From Bolinopsis microptera (lineage: Eukaryota > Ctenophora > Tentaculata > Lobata > Bolinopsidae), in contig NC_087072.1 in NCBI RefSeq assembly GCF_026151205.1, positions 5,196,084 to 5,256,083 of the forward strand: a stretch of 60,000 nt of DNA. The letters run 5' to 3'. The notes below the pieces were generated by a model. That model searched no databases. It saw only the letters and a list, made by a program, of their open reading frames with translations, and was not told the origin of the DNA. Positions 32,995 through 45,225 of the stretch are shown one piece after another. Both the position numbers and the translations under genes were made by a program. Each line of letters starts with the position of its first letter. Position 1 is the first letter of the stretch.

Positions 32995-33572
32995 GTTACA
33001 TTCTCGGACACTGATCAGTATATGAAGGAGTGATGATTATTTTAAGAATTTTCAGACGTTATCTGTATTTAAGAGACAACTATATATTTTGAATATTTTA
33101 TTATTTGATTGTTTCACACTTTTCATATTTCATAATTTTATTACTAGGTGGAGGTGATGTTATTGAGACTTTGGGCGGCCATAAAACTCCTGTTTTGAAA
33201 GTTGTCCTCTGTACTTGTTTCACTGACCCACGCTTTATAGCATTTATACATTTCGGCCCATTTTATATGTTTGTTCGACTTGCTGTACATTTGTATATTT
33301 GCTATTTTGTAAAAGTTTCAAATCAAATCAACTGTTTTTGCCCGATTGTGCCCCAAGTAACTTTTTGCCCCAGCTGTGCCCCAATGGTGTCCCAAGTGTG
33401 TTTAGTTTCCCAAAACTGTGCTTCAAGTCATATTTTGCCTCGACTGTGCCCCAAGTGTGCCCAACTGTATTTGCCCCGACTATGCCCCAAATGTATAGTC
33501 TTACATTTTTCTAGAGGCTCACAGGCTGATCAATAAAGACAACTAAAACTTCAGCATGCTCTGTACAGACAC

Positions 33573-36500
33573 CTAAAAAATGTTAACTCCCTTATCTAAA
33601 ACATTATCGTTGTAATCTAACTTTAACTTCTCATAGCCGAATAGCTTGAAGTCGTTCTCAAAGTACTTGTTGACCCACTCTCGCTGCTCATTGTCTAACA
33701 TCCTCAGTTCCTTCTCAAAAAGCTCCTGCTCGCTCAATTGGGCTGGGTTCTGGGAGTTGTTAGTCTTAGTGAGGAACTGAGTACGGTCCTCCCACAGTCC
33801 CAGCTTATCCAGCAAGTACCACAGCTCTAGTGGCTGTTCTTCTAGTTTGATGATGTAGTGATAGTCCACTTTGCACAATCTACACCACCTCCACGCAGGG
33901 GTCCAGTGTCCGTTGTGGGACTTAGTTCTGCGGAGGAGCGAGAGTTAGTCAGGGCTAGAGAGTAGTAACTTAGTTCTTTAAGATGCTTGTAGTATACCCC
34001 CCCCCCCCCCCCCCCCCCGTGGTATAGTTATACAACCTACTGACTCACGCTTACAGCCACTTCGTATCTTATCGTATATTTCAAATTCAAATAAATACTA
34101 AATAATACTATAAAATTCATACACAGACAGAAATACTAATAATTGACACATATTTAACAGCTGTCACTGACAGCGATTAAATATTAGAATTATAAACCTC
34201 CGTCACTGTCGGGACAGCTTGGATGTCAGTATAAATTGTTTTTTAAATGGCACCGTCTGTTGTATCAACTACGTAAGTGACAAATATTAAGTATTTCTTT
34301 CGACTGATCTCAAGCATAAGACCTGATAAATAAGACCTGATAAATAAGACATGGTCAATGTTTTGTGTTTGTAAACTTAACGAATCAGCGAAAAATTAAG
34401 TATATAAGAGAAATTAAATGTTGAATGGAGTTATTATCGAAAGCAAAATTAAAAGCAAAATTAAAAGTGAAATGAAAATAGCTTAGTTGTTAAGAACGTT
34501 AGAAACGTCCGTTTCAGTTCTAAACAATAAAAAACAATAAAATATTTTGACTAATTTATTGTTCGTATTATATTAGACAGATTGTGTGATTTACCCACTG
34601 AATAGTTAATTTTATCGCAATTTCCTTTCTATTCAGAAGTTCACTAATGAAAACATAAATACTAACTGTTGAAATGACCAAAATTTTGAAAACATCAACA
34701 ATTTTGAAATTTTTGAAAAGTATAAACTAAAATCTTTTTTATCGTTTTATTTAAAAGGTGGTTAAAAACATTTTTTATTCCGAAATCAACCGTCCATAAC
34801 AACTAAGGAAAAAATTGATAAACCTGATAATGTGGCTGACAAGATCATCTAGCAGGGGATAGGGAGGTTCCAAGAATACGTTCCCTTCAGTTATTTTAAT
34901 TGGCCCTTTTCTTCTACTTCTTAGCTGAAATGTCTTCCATCAGTATCAGCTATATAATGTGTTAACGGAAGCTCTGATCATATTTAATGGAAATTGAAAT
35001 TTTACATGTGCAACTTGCTTAAACTAGAAGTAGAACTCATGGATGAGAACAACTTTATGTATTTTTTTATAAGAAAAAATGTATTGATCGATATGAAATT
35101 GAGATAGGCTTCCCTAGGAGTAGCAGGAAAGACTTCAATCAAATACTACTTGAGTACTGTATGAGTATCTAGCATGAAACCTCATCGTACCCATAAAAAA
35201 TAATTTTTGAACTCTTCTTCGTATTGTTTTTTCTTCCGATTGTCCTTTGGCTTTAACAATTTCAATCTATTGACTAGAATAGCTTTAGAAATCCATTCTT
35301 TCTCCATCGCAACCATTTCTCGATCTTTAGCCGCGTTATGTGCGTGACTAATCTACAAAAACAAAAAATCAGCTCAAGTAATTGCGGGAAATGGTTAACA
35401 GACATTTTGGATCTCGCTAGTGAAAATTGACAAGTGCATTTAGCAGGTAATTGGCTCAAAAGTTTAAACGTGGAACGAATGGGAAATGTAAATTGCTGGA
35501 GAGCTAAATAAATTCACAGCAGAAGAATTCGAGTATATTACTGACCAATCGGGATAAAGGATGTCTGACGACAGTGAATCTTGCGTTACCCTCATTCTCA
35601 GAAAACAGTCTTGTTCTTGTTCTGTCATTATAGCTGAGATATAAATTAGTAATGGGAACAAATCTTTGGAATATGCGAGCAGCAATGCACCAGGAATTAT
35701 TCTAAGTAAGGCTAAAATTAAACGGTTTTTCTTCATATGTTTATGACTATGTTGAAGTCGAAGTTAGAATACTAAACCTACCGAATTTTGAGTTTTCTTC
35801 GGTCTAACTCTTTAAGGTTATACGAGGAGTGATTGGGTACCAGCTTGTTGATGAAATACGTCTTCCAGGTTGTGCTACCAGATTTGAAGACTGGACACCA
35901 ACTTATATTAACTTCACTGAGGGGAGGGGGTTCTCATTTTGGGTAGGATTAAAGTTAGGTTGTAATAATTTGGGTTCGTGTTTATGGAGCTGTGCTATTT
36001 ATAGAGTCAACTTATAAATTCAGTAAAAGAGAAAATTGGGAGCTAAACTCTTTGGTGCTTAATTCATTTTATAGTTCTTTTCAGAATTCAGCTCTGTTTT
36101 AAAACTTTACCTGAAAACCTGAAAACTTACTTCATTTGATAAAGAGGAATCTGAGAAATAATCTGATTGAGGTCCATTTTACAATTGACTTCAAGTAGGG
36201 TTTTTTTGATGTGATCCATTCTTTCCAAGACTCGGTTCTCTATGTCCTGCCCCGTAGAAATTAAGAATCAGCCACGTTTATTTAGAACTTTCTAGAATTT
36301 AAGCCACTGAATTAAAATTAACTAATGCAAACATATCTTTTTATAAACTGGAACTGACCTCTTTATTTATAAAGTACATCTTGTCGATGTTTGCAACATC
36401 AGTAGAATCGTTTTCTGCTGTTTTTGATAACATAAGCTTGTTGGTTTGTGTCGTATTCCTCAATTTCTTGTTGGTCGTGTTAGATTCTTGTACAAGGACT

Positions 36501-36874
36501 CCTATGTCACGTGATCTCATGTCGAAATGATCTGATCTTTCTATTTCCATGTATCCGGCGGATACGGAAAGTTTAGCTGACCGACTTGGTAGACTGGGAA
36601 AACCTGTAAAATTTAAGTGATAAGGAAATTCGAAATTCTGGGCGTGCAGAAATCGGAATAAATTGATAATGTTGCAATATCAAACGAAAAATATGGACAC
36701 TTGTCGCATATGTGAATGTTGATTAAAATATATTAGATTAGAGACGGGGCTCAAACTATGGGAAAGCAAGACCGGCTTGCTGTTGTTACTGAAAATGATT
36801 TTCTGACCTGTAATGAGCACTATCACAGCGATTCCAAGGCAAAACAACAAAACTTTACGTAAACTAAAGAACAT
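33573..36874 (-). CDS. Carbohydrate sulfotransferase paralogue, eight exons
   Basis: Minus-strand exons 36874-36808, 36603-36359, 36246-36131, 35916-35782, 35633-35546, 35352-35191, 34924-34824 and 33927-33573 join in phase to 1269 nt (422 residues). Exon 1 encodes a signal anchor (VLLFCLGIAVIVLI). The 5'-phosphosulfate motif is WCPVFKSGSTTW, identical to the neighbour, the 3'-phosphate motif is RFTVVRHPLSRL, and the end has GHWTPAWRWCRLC and IIKLEEQPLELW. It is therefore a type II Golgi PAPS-dependent glycan sulfotransferase. Its stalk is about 100 residues shorter than in the plus-strand gene. Most intron phases match the paralogue; the fifth junction differs (phase 2 here, phase 0 there), and the long stalk exon is divided differently. 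The last donor (GTTTAT at 34823) is weak. A fold-back element ends 55 bp upstream of the ATG. Confidence 0.85.
33997..34018. repeat. Poly-C tract of 22
   Basis: Twenty-two consecutive C on the plus strand, that is G22 in the last intron of the minus-strand sulfotransferase, 70 bp upstream of its final acceptor. Confidence 0.9.
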
Positions 36875-36928
36875 GCTGCGAAATTAAAATTACACTACTT
36901 GGGGGCAGAGGTACCATAATATTTCAGT

Positions 36929-37512
36929 ACTGTCACCAAAATGTAACTGGGTCGAACGGAAAAATTAGGTCTCACGCAGGAATTAGGTCTCAAGCAGGCG
37001 CGGCTTATAAGTGTATTTTTATATATTAAAGTCACTATTGTGACGGTACATTAGAACCAGACAGAAACAAAGTGTGAAGGGCCTGAACGGAACCCCTCGG
37101 TTTCAGTTCTTTGTTCAACACTGCCGTACAGCAAGGACATCCACCGGGTTCTCCAAGGATGGGCACATAGCTCACTCCACACTATGCTCTGTCAAATGTT
37201 GCTTATATTGTTAATGATGATATAATATGATAATTAAGTACATCATTAAAACCATACTAACTTAATTTAATCTCTTGTAGGAACATGACGTGACCTATAC
37301 GAGTGACGACTTGATCTTGGAAACTGCTGCTCTACCTGACGTTGGAGGCTGCTGTACGGTGTACCAGTGCTGACCAAGAATCTACAGGAAATATTTCCTT
37401 GTAAGTTTAGAGGGCGATCTTTGAACAGATATATATCACGCGCCTGCGTGAGACCTAATTCCTGCGTGAGACCTAATTTCTCCGTTCGACCTAGTTACAT
37501 CTTGGTGACAGT
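36929..37512. mobile_element. 584-bp fold-back element upstream of sulfotransferase gene 2
   Basis: The left end ACTGTCACCAAAATGTAACT and the right end (complement ACTGTCACCAAGATGTAACT) start inverted arms of about 75 bp. Each arm contains GGTCGAACGG and two tandem copies of AATTAGGTCTCACGCAGG. The interior is non-coding. No clear target duplication is visible. Confidence 0.75.
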
Positions 37513-38600
37513 TAGTAGTTACAACTATACACCTGCAGTATAGGTGCAATTTACTGAGCGGCGCTCTGCCTGTCCTCGAAATGACGACTAAAGCCTGGGG
37601 TAAGGTGCAACAAGCTAAATCTAATTGTGAGCTCTCACCCTAGTTCTCTACAAGTTCACTGGATTATGTGACGAGACGGCGTTATCGTTCAATAACAAGG
37701 CTATAATTATATCACGTGACCCACAAAGGAAGTCTTAGTTTAAGCACGTGCAAATTACACTGCTTCGCATCACAAAGAAATGTTCAAAACAATCAGAAAG
37801 CACCAATAATGTGTGAGATCAAACAAAGTGACAACGAGATAAAACGAGGTCAAACTAAGTGACAGCAAGATACGATCTTAGTGGACATCTATCAATATAC
37901 TTTTTAATACTTTCAACACTACTATATAACAAGTAATTTGAAGAGGTTCTCTAAAGATGATATTTTATTTGAAGAATTCAAGATCCTAAACTATGTATGA
38001 TTCGCCTCTCCATACAAATCTAAAATCTATCGATATGTTCCGATCATGATGATATCATGATAATATCATGACCATATATGAAAATGTCTTGTCTGATATT
38101 ACTGTAACTGTTAATTTGCCTGACAGATAATTATAAGACTAGATTAATTTTGAAGCTTGACGATATCTCGAGAACGGAGCAGCAGATTGGAACTACATAA
38201 TATATGAGCAGGTTTCATTAGTTAGGCTTCATCACTTGTCAAATAATCAGTTTTTATAGGCAGCTTAAGAACGTGTTCCAACAGCGTCAAAGTACATTGT
38301 ACATTGTGTAGCAATGTAGCAAAGGAGAGAGGCAACAAGTAACAACATACCATGCCAGCCACTACAATAATATGTAATCAGCATCACACGTAGCAAGACT
38401 CGATACCAGCTAGTTAGTTCAAGTTGCCGTAGGTGGCTAACTGACGGAAATGGCTTGTTTGTGGAGTTCACAGCTCGCGTTGGTTAAGTGTAAATTGTAT
38501 AAATCTAGATACTTGTAGGTATATACTGCATGGTGGTAGGGAGGACCGGGAGGTGAACCATATTATTATTAGATCTAGATACTAAGGTAAAATATAATAA

Positions 38601-38641
38601 TGGCTCAAATGGCATGATGCAGCATCATGCCATTTGAGCCA
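38601..38641. repeat. Perfect 20-bp-arm palindrome with one-base centre
   Basis: TGGCTCAAATGGCATGATGC, one A, then its exact complement. There is no mismatch across 41 bases. Confidence 0.9.
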
Positions 38642-38762
38642 CTTGACCACTTGAACAGCACAGGTAAATGCGTATTTAAACTCTTTGAACGATTAAACTG
38701 TACAATTTAGTGAATGTGCACAATATAAGCATGAATATTCATGCAAAACCTTAGTTGGTCAA

Positions 38763-39337
38763 TACGTATTCGCACCCGGTACAGCGGTACGGGTACGCGT
38801 GTACCAAGTTCTGGCCCCGATAGCGGTACGTGCGTACCCGCACCCGCACCCGAAAACTCAAAAATGAATTTGAGAATTAATATTTAATATTGTCTTTTAT
38901 TTTGTCTCTGAGATAAGTAAATTCTTTTGCCAAATTCGATCAAGGGTTTACCTAATTTCACACGACATTATGGAACTTTTGAACAAATAAATGTTTTAAG
39001 CTGAGATTTTCTCAGGGCGTTCATATAAGTTCTATGAACGCCCTTTATAAATTTCAGCTCAAAACATTTATCTGTTCAAAATTTATGAGAGTTCCAAAAT
39101 GTCGTTTGAAATTCGGTGAACCCTGGAACTTTGCAAAAGAATTCATTGTGAGTAAAATCAATAACAACCTTAGCTTTTCATGGAAATGACAAACTTTACG
39201 TACCCGTATCTGCACTGGGTACGGGTGCGCGTATTTTGCCGTATTTGCGCGTACCGACTGAAATTGTGGTGGTACGCGTACCCAAGTCAGCTTTAATGAC
39301 GTAATGACCCACTTTAAGTGCAAAACATGCGAATACC
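38763..39337. mobile_element. Fold-back element with GTACGCG-rich ends
   Basis: Inner arms (38916-39025 and 39033-39148) are inverted copies that share AAATTCTTTTGC, ACGACATT, GGAACTTT-like and AAATGTTTTAAGCTGA. They close on a hairpin AGGGCGTTCATA / TATGAACGCCCT around a 7-base loop. Outer parts on both sides are rich in GGTACGGGTACGCG-type words, and TATTCGCA occurs near both tips. The boundaries are approximate. Confidence 0.65.
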
Positions 39338-39391
39338 TCTACAAATCACCTATTTTCAAAGTAGTAAAATTTATAAAGAACAGCCACCGTT

Positions 39392-39655
39392 TTGATAATG
39401 TATAAATTGATAATGTATAAATTGATAATGTATAAATTGATAATGTATAAATTGATAATGTATAAATTGATAATGTATAAATTGATAATGTATAAATTGA
39501 TAATGTATAAATTGATAATGTATAAATTGATAATGTATAAATTGATAATGTATAAATTGATAATGTATAAATTGATAATGTATAAATTGATAATGTATAA
39601 ATTGATAATGTATAAATTGATAATGTATAAACTGATAATGTATAAATTGATATTG
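39392..39655. repeat. 15-bp minisatellite, unit TAAATTGATAATGTA
   Basis: About 17 nearly perfect copies. The unit is a multiple of three, so both strands show long open frames with five-residue periods; these are artefacts. Confidence 0.95.
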
Positions 39656-40059
39656 TATATTTCTTGTAACATTTTATCTTTCTAACTCAGTTATTACTTT
39701 TTACTTTTGACACATATACCTTGGGCTGCAGCATTACCAATAGAATATTATTACATTTCCATCCATTTAACTACCACTATCAGTATAAGTAGGCACACAT
39801 TCTTTTTACCATTTTTTATAACTCCCTAAAATTGAAAATGTTCGCCGCCCTTCCGCACTCAAAGTTACAGGAATGAATGATACGAAGACCATTTGTTTCT
39901 TTAAAAATTTTAAGCCGGTCCCAGCATGCAGCTTTTGGCTTTGTGTCACCAGGCTCGGTATTCGGTAAGTATAACGATCCATAATGATACTGGAAACTTC
40001 TGGGGTTTACAAGCTATCATTATGCATCATTAATTATAAAAGCATGAAGACCTTATAGT

Positions 40060-40190
40060 CTTCCGTAAGAGCTGCAATCACCTTGCAGGTTGCATGTCTA
40101 GGTTTTTTCTTCCATGTCGAGGCGGAAAAGGTGCAGGAGATCACCTTCTCCACGATGGCATCTGATACAATACAATACAATATAACGTTG
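40060..40190 (+). repeat. Probable LINE 3' tail with ATACA repeats
   Basis: GGAAAAGGTG and CACCTTCTCC form a stem around CAGGAGAT. They are followed by an (ATACA)n-type tail (GATACAATACAATACAATA) near 40167-40185. The hairpin plus short tandem tail resembles CR1/L2-like LINE 3' ends. No coding part is attached. Confidence 0.4.
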
Positions 40191-40659
40191 AAAACGGGGA
40201 TCAAGGTATTAAAGGGTAATTTATGCCAGTCTTATGGCTAGGAAGCAGTTTCCAGACTGAATTTGGAAATATAAATTTTTGGTTCACTGTTTTTAAGTTA
40301 AAACGCGAGGCTAGATTTCGAGTTAAGATTGCACTCTCTACGGAGGACACGGTTTTCGAAGTATTTAACCTGTCCACCCCTATAAATAATCGATCGTGCT
40401 AAATCACTCTAAACGACTACACTGGAACTTCGAAATTTATCTAAAAGTTGGAACAACCTTAAATGCATTTCTTTTGAATGTTGATTACGATCAGTCACCC
40501 CACAGCCCACATGACACTAGCGTTCAAATGCTTCCCTGAAGAAAAACTGTTTTGATCACGTGATACAGCCATATAAGAAAGTATACCACATCTTCATTTA
40601 GGGAACGTGTTAATCTTAGTCACGTGATAGTCCAGATTAAAGTGATTCATTATCCACAT

Positions 40660-40840
40660 TAATTTGTGAAGACCAATGCAATCCAGTGTCTGATGATTGA
40701 AGATTGACCAATGAATTGGTGAAATGGATTGCATGGTCTTGACCAATTCATTCACCAATCATTCATGACATTGACCAATGCAATCCAGTGTCCAATGCAA
40801 ACGAACAGTCTTCAATCAATGACACTGGATTCAATGCAAT
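40660..40840. repeat. Interspersed CCAATGCAATCCAGTGTC repeat cluster
   Basis: GACCAATGCAATCCAGTGTC and close variants recur in direct and inverted orientation (ATTGACCAATG, GACACTGGATTCAATGCAAT) over about 180 bp. Confidence 0.55.
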
Positions 40841-41098
40841 CATTCATTTCCTCTTGTTCCGGACTGGGACAGCCACTTCATCAAAATGATATCCAGGTAT
40901 GTGCACATGCAGGTATGTGGGGTATGTACATTTTAACTGCTGACCCAAACTTTACAAACTTCTCAGTAAAAAAATACTATTCCCCCGAAGTATTGTTGAG
41001 ACAGGCCTGGCTGTGTGATGTCTTTATACCATACAAGGTGTGGTTCCTTAGTTCACCCTTATTGATTGCTCTTATACTTGCTCTCTGTGTGGTTGTTG

Positions 41099-41497
<399 letters not shown>

Positions 41498-43419
41498 ATT
41501 CATGCCTAAGTGAAATTCTAACGTTATATTGATATCAATATTCCACAATTTATCAAGCCTACAGTCATATCCTAAATCATTCATCTTGTTTAAGCCTACA
41601 AATTAAACATTAAGTACCGTCGAAACCTACAATTTTGCAATTATATATATCTGCAATCAGACCTCCTCTTGAAAAAGGTAATACAATTTAGTCGTTGTAG
41701 ATCTGTGCTAAGATATCAATAAAATGACTACAGATTTAAAAACAGGATAGATTTCACAAATTCTAAATTTAAAATCGGAGCACAGCTTTGATAAGTGAAC
41801 ATAGCGTTGATAAATGATATCGATTATAAGACAGGTTGTGTTCTATTAAACCCATTGACCTCATTACAATATTTGTGTAATCAGAATTCAGAGTCCTTAG
41901 TCGTAAAACTATTTACAGCTCAGCCACTTTATTATCAAGCCGTTTAGGCGATATGTATGATCCATTTAACATGCAGTAATTATCTCCTTTCTGTAAACTT
42001 CTAGTACACTGTGCCTTATGAAGTTGGCATGGTAATCTGTCGATGGTTTAGATTAGACATGTATTAAGCTATTTTAAAATAAAATACGACACTATTTCTA
42101 ATGCATGATATCCTACAAATTTAAATAAAAACCCTTTGCAAACGAAACAAAACACAACAATTTTATTTAAAATTAGACGAGAACTAAACTATTGTTTTTA
42201 AATTAATTTCAAGTAATATAGTAACTGGCATGGTGCTGGTTATTACATTACATGCTAATGGTAACTTTGGATTGCACAGTGAACACGTACTCATTATAAC
42301 ACCGAACACCTGACTACCAGAACACGAACTCTCGTTTACTGATCGTTCGAAATAGAAGCACATAAAAATTATAATGAACAATTGAGATGACGGACTTATG
42401 ACACAAGCTCCACTTAAACCACGATGACTGTAGAGTGGAGGGGACCTAACAATTTAAGGCAGTGGCCAGGGATCAGAATGAGATTTATTGTCGAAGCTAC
42501 AGCAAACATAACAGCTCATATTACATTGCTCTTATTGTATAACAAAAAAGTTAGCTTCACGTGCCACGCCGCCAACTACCATGACTATAAATGATATTAA
42601 TAAAAAAAGATTAATCAATGAATGTAATGTGCTCTTTATTTCACAGCTGCAGTGGCCCTGAGACTAATCGCACAAGAGTTTTACTTGTATAAATACCTCG
42701 TTCTACTTGCTGGACACATACAGCAGGTATCTGTATATGTTTCAAGAACAGTCATAGATTAAATCTAATTCAGGGTAATCCTAGAGCTACGGCTAACTGT
42801 AGGTTCGTATGAACTTTTTACTACGGATTACGGAACTTTTATTAAGCATTATAAGAACCTTCAATTTCTTGCAAAAGTATTATACTGACCGAAAAATTAT
42901 GATAACACCAGGGTTAACCGGGTCACGCACATAACAAACGGTTTCTAACTATAAATGAATTGAAGTGCAAGGTCGCCCTATTCCACAATGTGTGAAAATG
43001 TATGGTATAAGATCATAATAGTTACATGTACAATAGGGTCACCCAGTACAAAGCTAACGGGTTACTGGGGACCTGAGTAAAATCTGATCGAGTGTTGCAC
43101 CACGCTCCCAGAGAGGTCATTTTATTGACAAAATAAAGTCATTTTCGTTGTGTTGATTATGACCAAACAAATTGAGCAAAACATTTAACATTTGGAATAC
43201 CTCATTGCAATGTCATAAAAACTCGGCGGTAAAAATTAACGGAATCGGTCGACACATCTTCGATATCTTTATTAAATTTTAAGTGAAAGGCATATTTAAA
43301 TTTTGCTCCCAGATATAGAACTCATAGTCATAAATCGGACAAATTTACCATGTAAGGTACAAGGTAGGCTTATGAGATTGAGATTTCTAAAACGTGCGAG
43401 AAAGTGTTTCAAATGAGAA

Positions 43420-43535
43420 AGTGCCAGGTGACTGCAAAATGACTGCCAGGTGACTACCGAATGACTGCCAGGTCAATGTAAAATGACTGCTAGGTGAATG
43501 CAAAATGACTACTAGGTGACTGCAGAATGATTCAC
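43420..43535. repeat. Tandem repeat, unit near AATGACTGCCAGGTGACTGCAA
   Basis: Five imperfect copies of a unit of about 22 bp. Confidence 0.7.
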
Positions 43536-44086
43536 CGAGGAATGGTGGGTATATGGTATTTTAATGACTATTCAAATAATTTAAGAGTTTCGGGCCAAAC
43601 TCCGCGACTAGAACCAGAAAATTAGACTTTAAAGTATGCAATTGAAAACAACAATGGTTTCAATATCCAATTCAATTTAAATGCTTCCGTAGACTTTAGA
43701 CCTCACCGTCACGGTGTCAACTCAATATATAAATTTAATGTATAAATTTAATATTTATTTGGAAACCAAAAATAGCTCACACTGCGCTGTATACATCCAA
43801 AATTAGTGCCGGCTTAAATCTAAAATGTTAACCAGTTAACAGGTTTTAGTTCACAATACATTGCTACATCTGGATAGAAATACAATGAACTTGAAACAAA
43901 CCACAACTTAATAACAACAACAATATCATATATAAAGATATAAGCGGAACCAACTTCCACGCACTGTAATCCTGACAGGCACAGTTAAACAGGCTGCGCA
44001 ACTCTGAGACACGAGCACACAACGTGACAGCTTACCTCTATAAAGCGTAGAAAGTCGGTCAGTTTCTGTGGAGTAGTTATGTGTTC

Positions 44087-44092
<6 letters not shown>

Positions 44093-44118
<26 letters not shown>
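44093..44118. repeat. CT microsatellite
   Basis: Thirteen CT dinucleotides in a row. Confidence 0.9.
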
Positions 44119-45225
44119 GGCGTGTCTATCTAATAATCAGTCTGGAGAACCAGCGAGATTACGTTTAAGCTACTAACAAACCCGTCCCCCGGTTTGACGT
44201 AATATTTAGCTAAAACTGAAAGGTCGTTCAGCTCGAGTCGTTTGTTAAAGTTTAAGAAGCTGACAATGCAATCTAATAAAACAGTGCAATGTCTTAGCAG
44301 GTAGCAGGTAGCACTCACAGGCAGTCGTTTAGTCACGTGATGTACTTGTAGTCAGGACTCACGAGACGTCGACCCCCTGGTCTGGTAGGTTATTAGCAGG
44401 TAATATGATGCGTGGGCATGTAATATTGGTGCGGCAACCAGGTATTGATTTCGGACAAGGGAGAGTTGCTTCTTGGATCAGAGGTTATAATGTGGAGTCA
44501 AAAAGGTCGTAAAATATGGCTTACTTACAATTGGATTTCGCAGATTGGTATTTTTATTACTGACGTCTCTTTCAGTCAATCACTCTTTAAAACAATATAG
44601 ACAGTGGCATGAAGAATTCCGAACAAGAGTGTTCGGTTCAAAAATCAATTAATTAGAAAATGTAATACAATTTGTAAGAAATTATAAATATAAACACTGG
44701 GATCAACAGCTTGTCGTTTAACTCTTGATAAAATAGTTTTACAACAGTACAGTTTCCTTGTCAAAACAAAGCGTCACACAATTAAAAACGCACGCTACAT
44801 TCACTTCAATTTGATAAAAATAAAAAAGCAGAATAAAAACCCCGGGCAGCTACTGAATTCAATAAGTTTCGATTAAACAAGAAAAAAAAAACAATGTTAA
44901 CCATGTAAGATGTGCCATGTTTAGTACCCTTCCCATATCCATCCCATCAACCATTAAACTCGGGTCAGAACTCAGAAACCGGATAAAAATCCGATCAAAA
45001 GATCTAAATAGATACAACTTAGTTTAAGCTATGGCGGGAAAAATAATAGACGATAGTTAAATCAAAAACTGTGAAACAACTGGTCATGTCCTGAATAAAT
45101 TAAAAATAATGTTTTGATAATTGAGGTTCAAGCTCTCTTTCATGTTCCTGTTCACAACGTCCTGAACAACCAACAGGACTCGAAATTATAATTCCAAATG
45201 GGGTCCATCTCCCACTCCTCACTCT

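Noticed and set aside
39346-39685. Frames of five-residue repeats on both strands
   Set aside because: They arise from the 15-bp minisatellite and are open on both strands for that reason.
42648-42727. Possible isolated exon (TTTATTTCACAG acceptor, CAG|GTATCT donor, open frame)
   Set aside because: The splice sites are good, but no partner exon or homology was seen, so it cannot be assigned to a gene.
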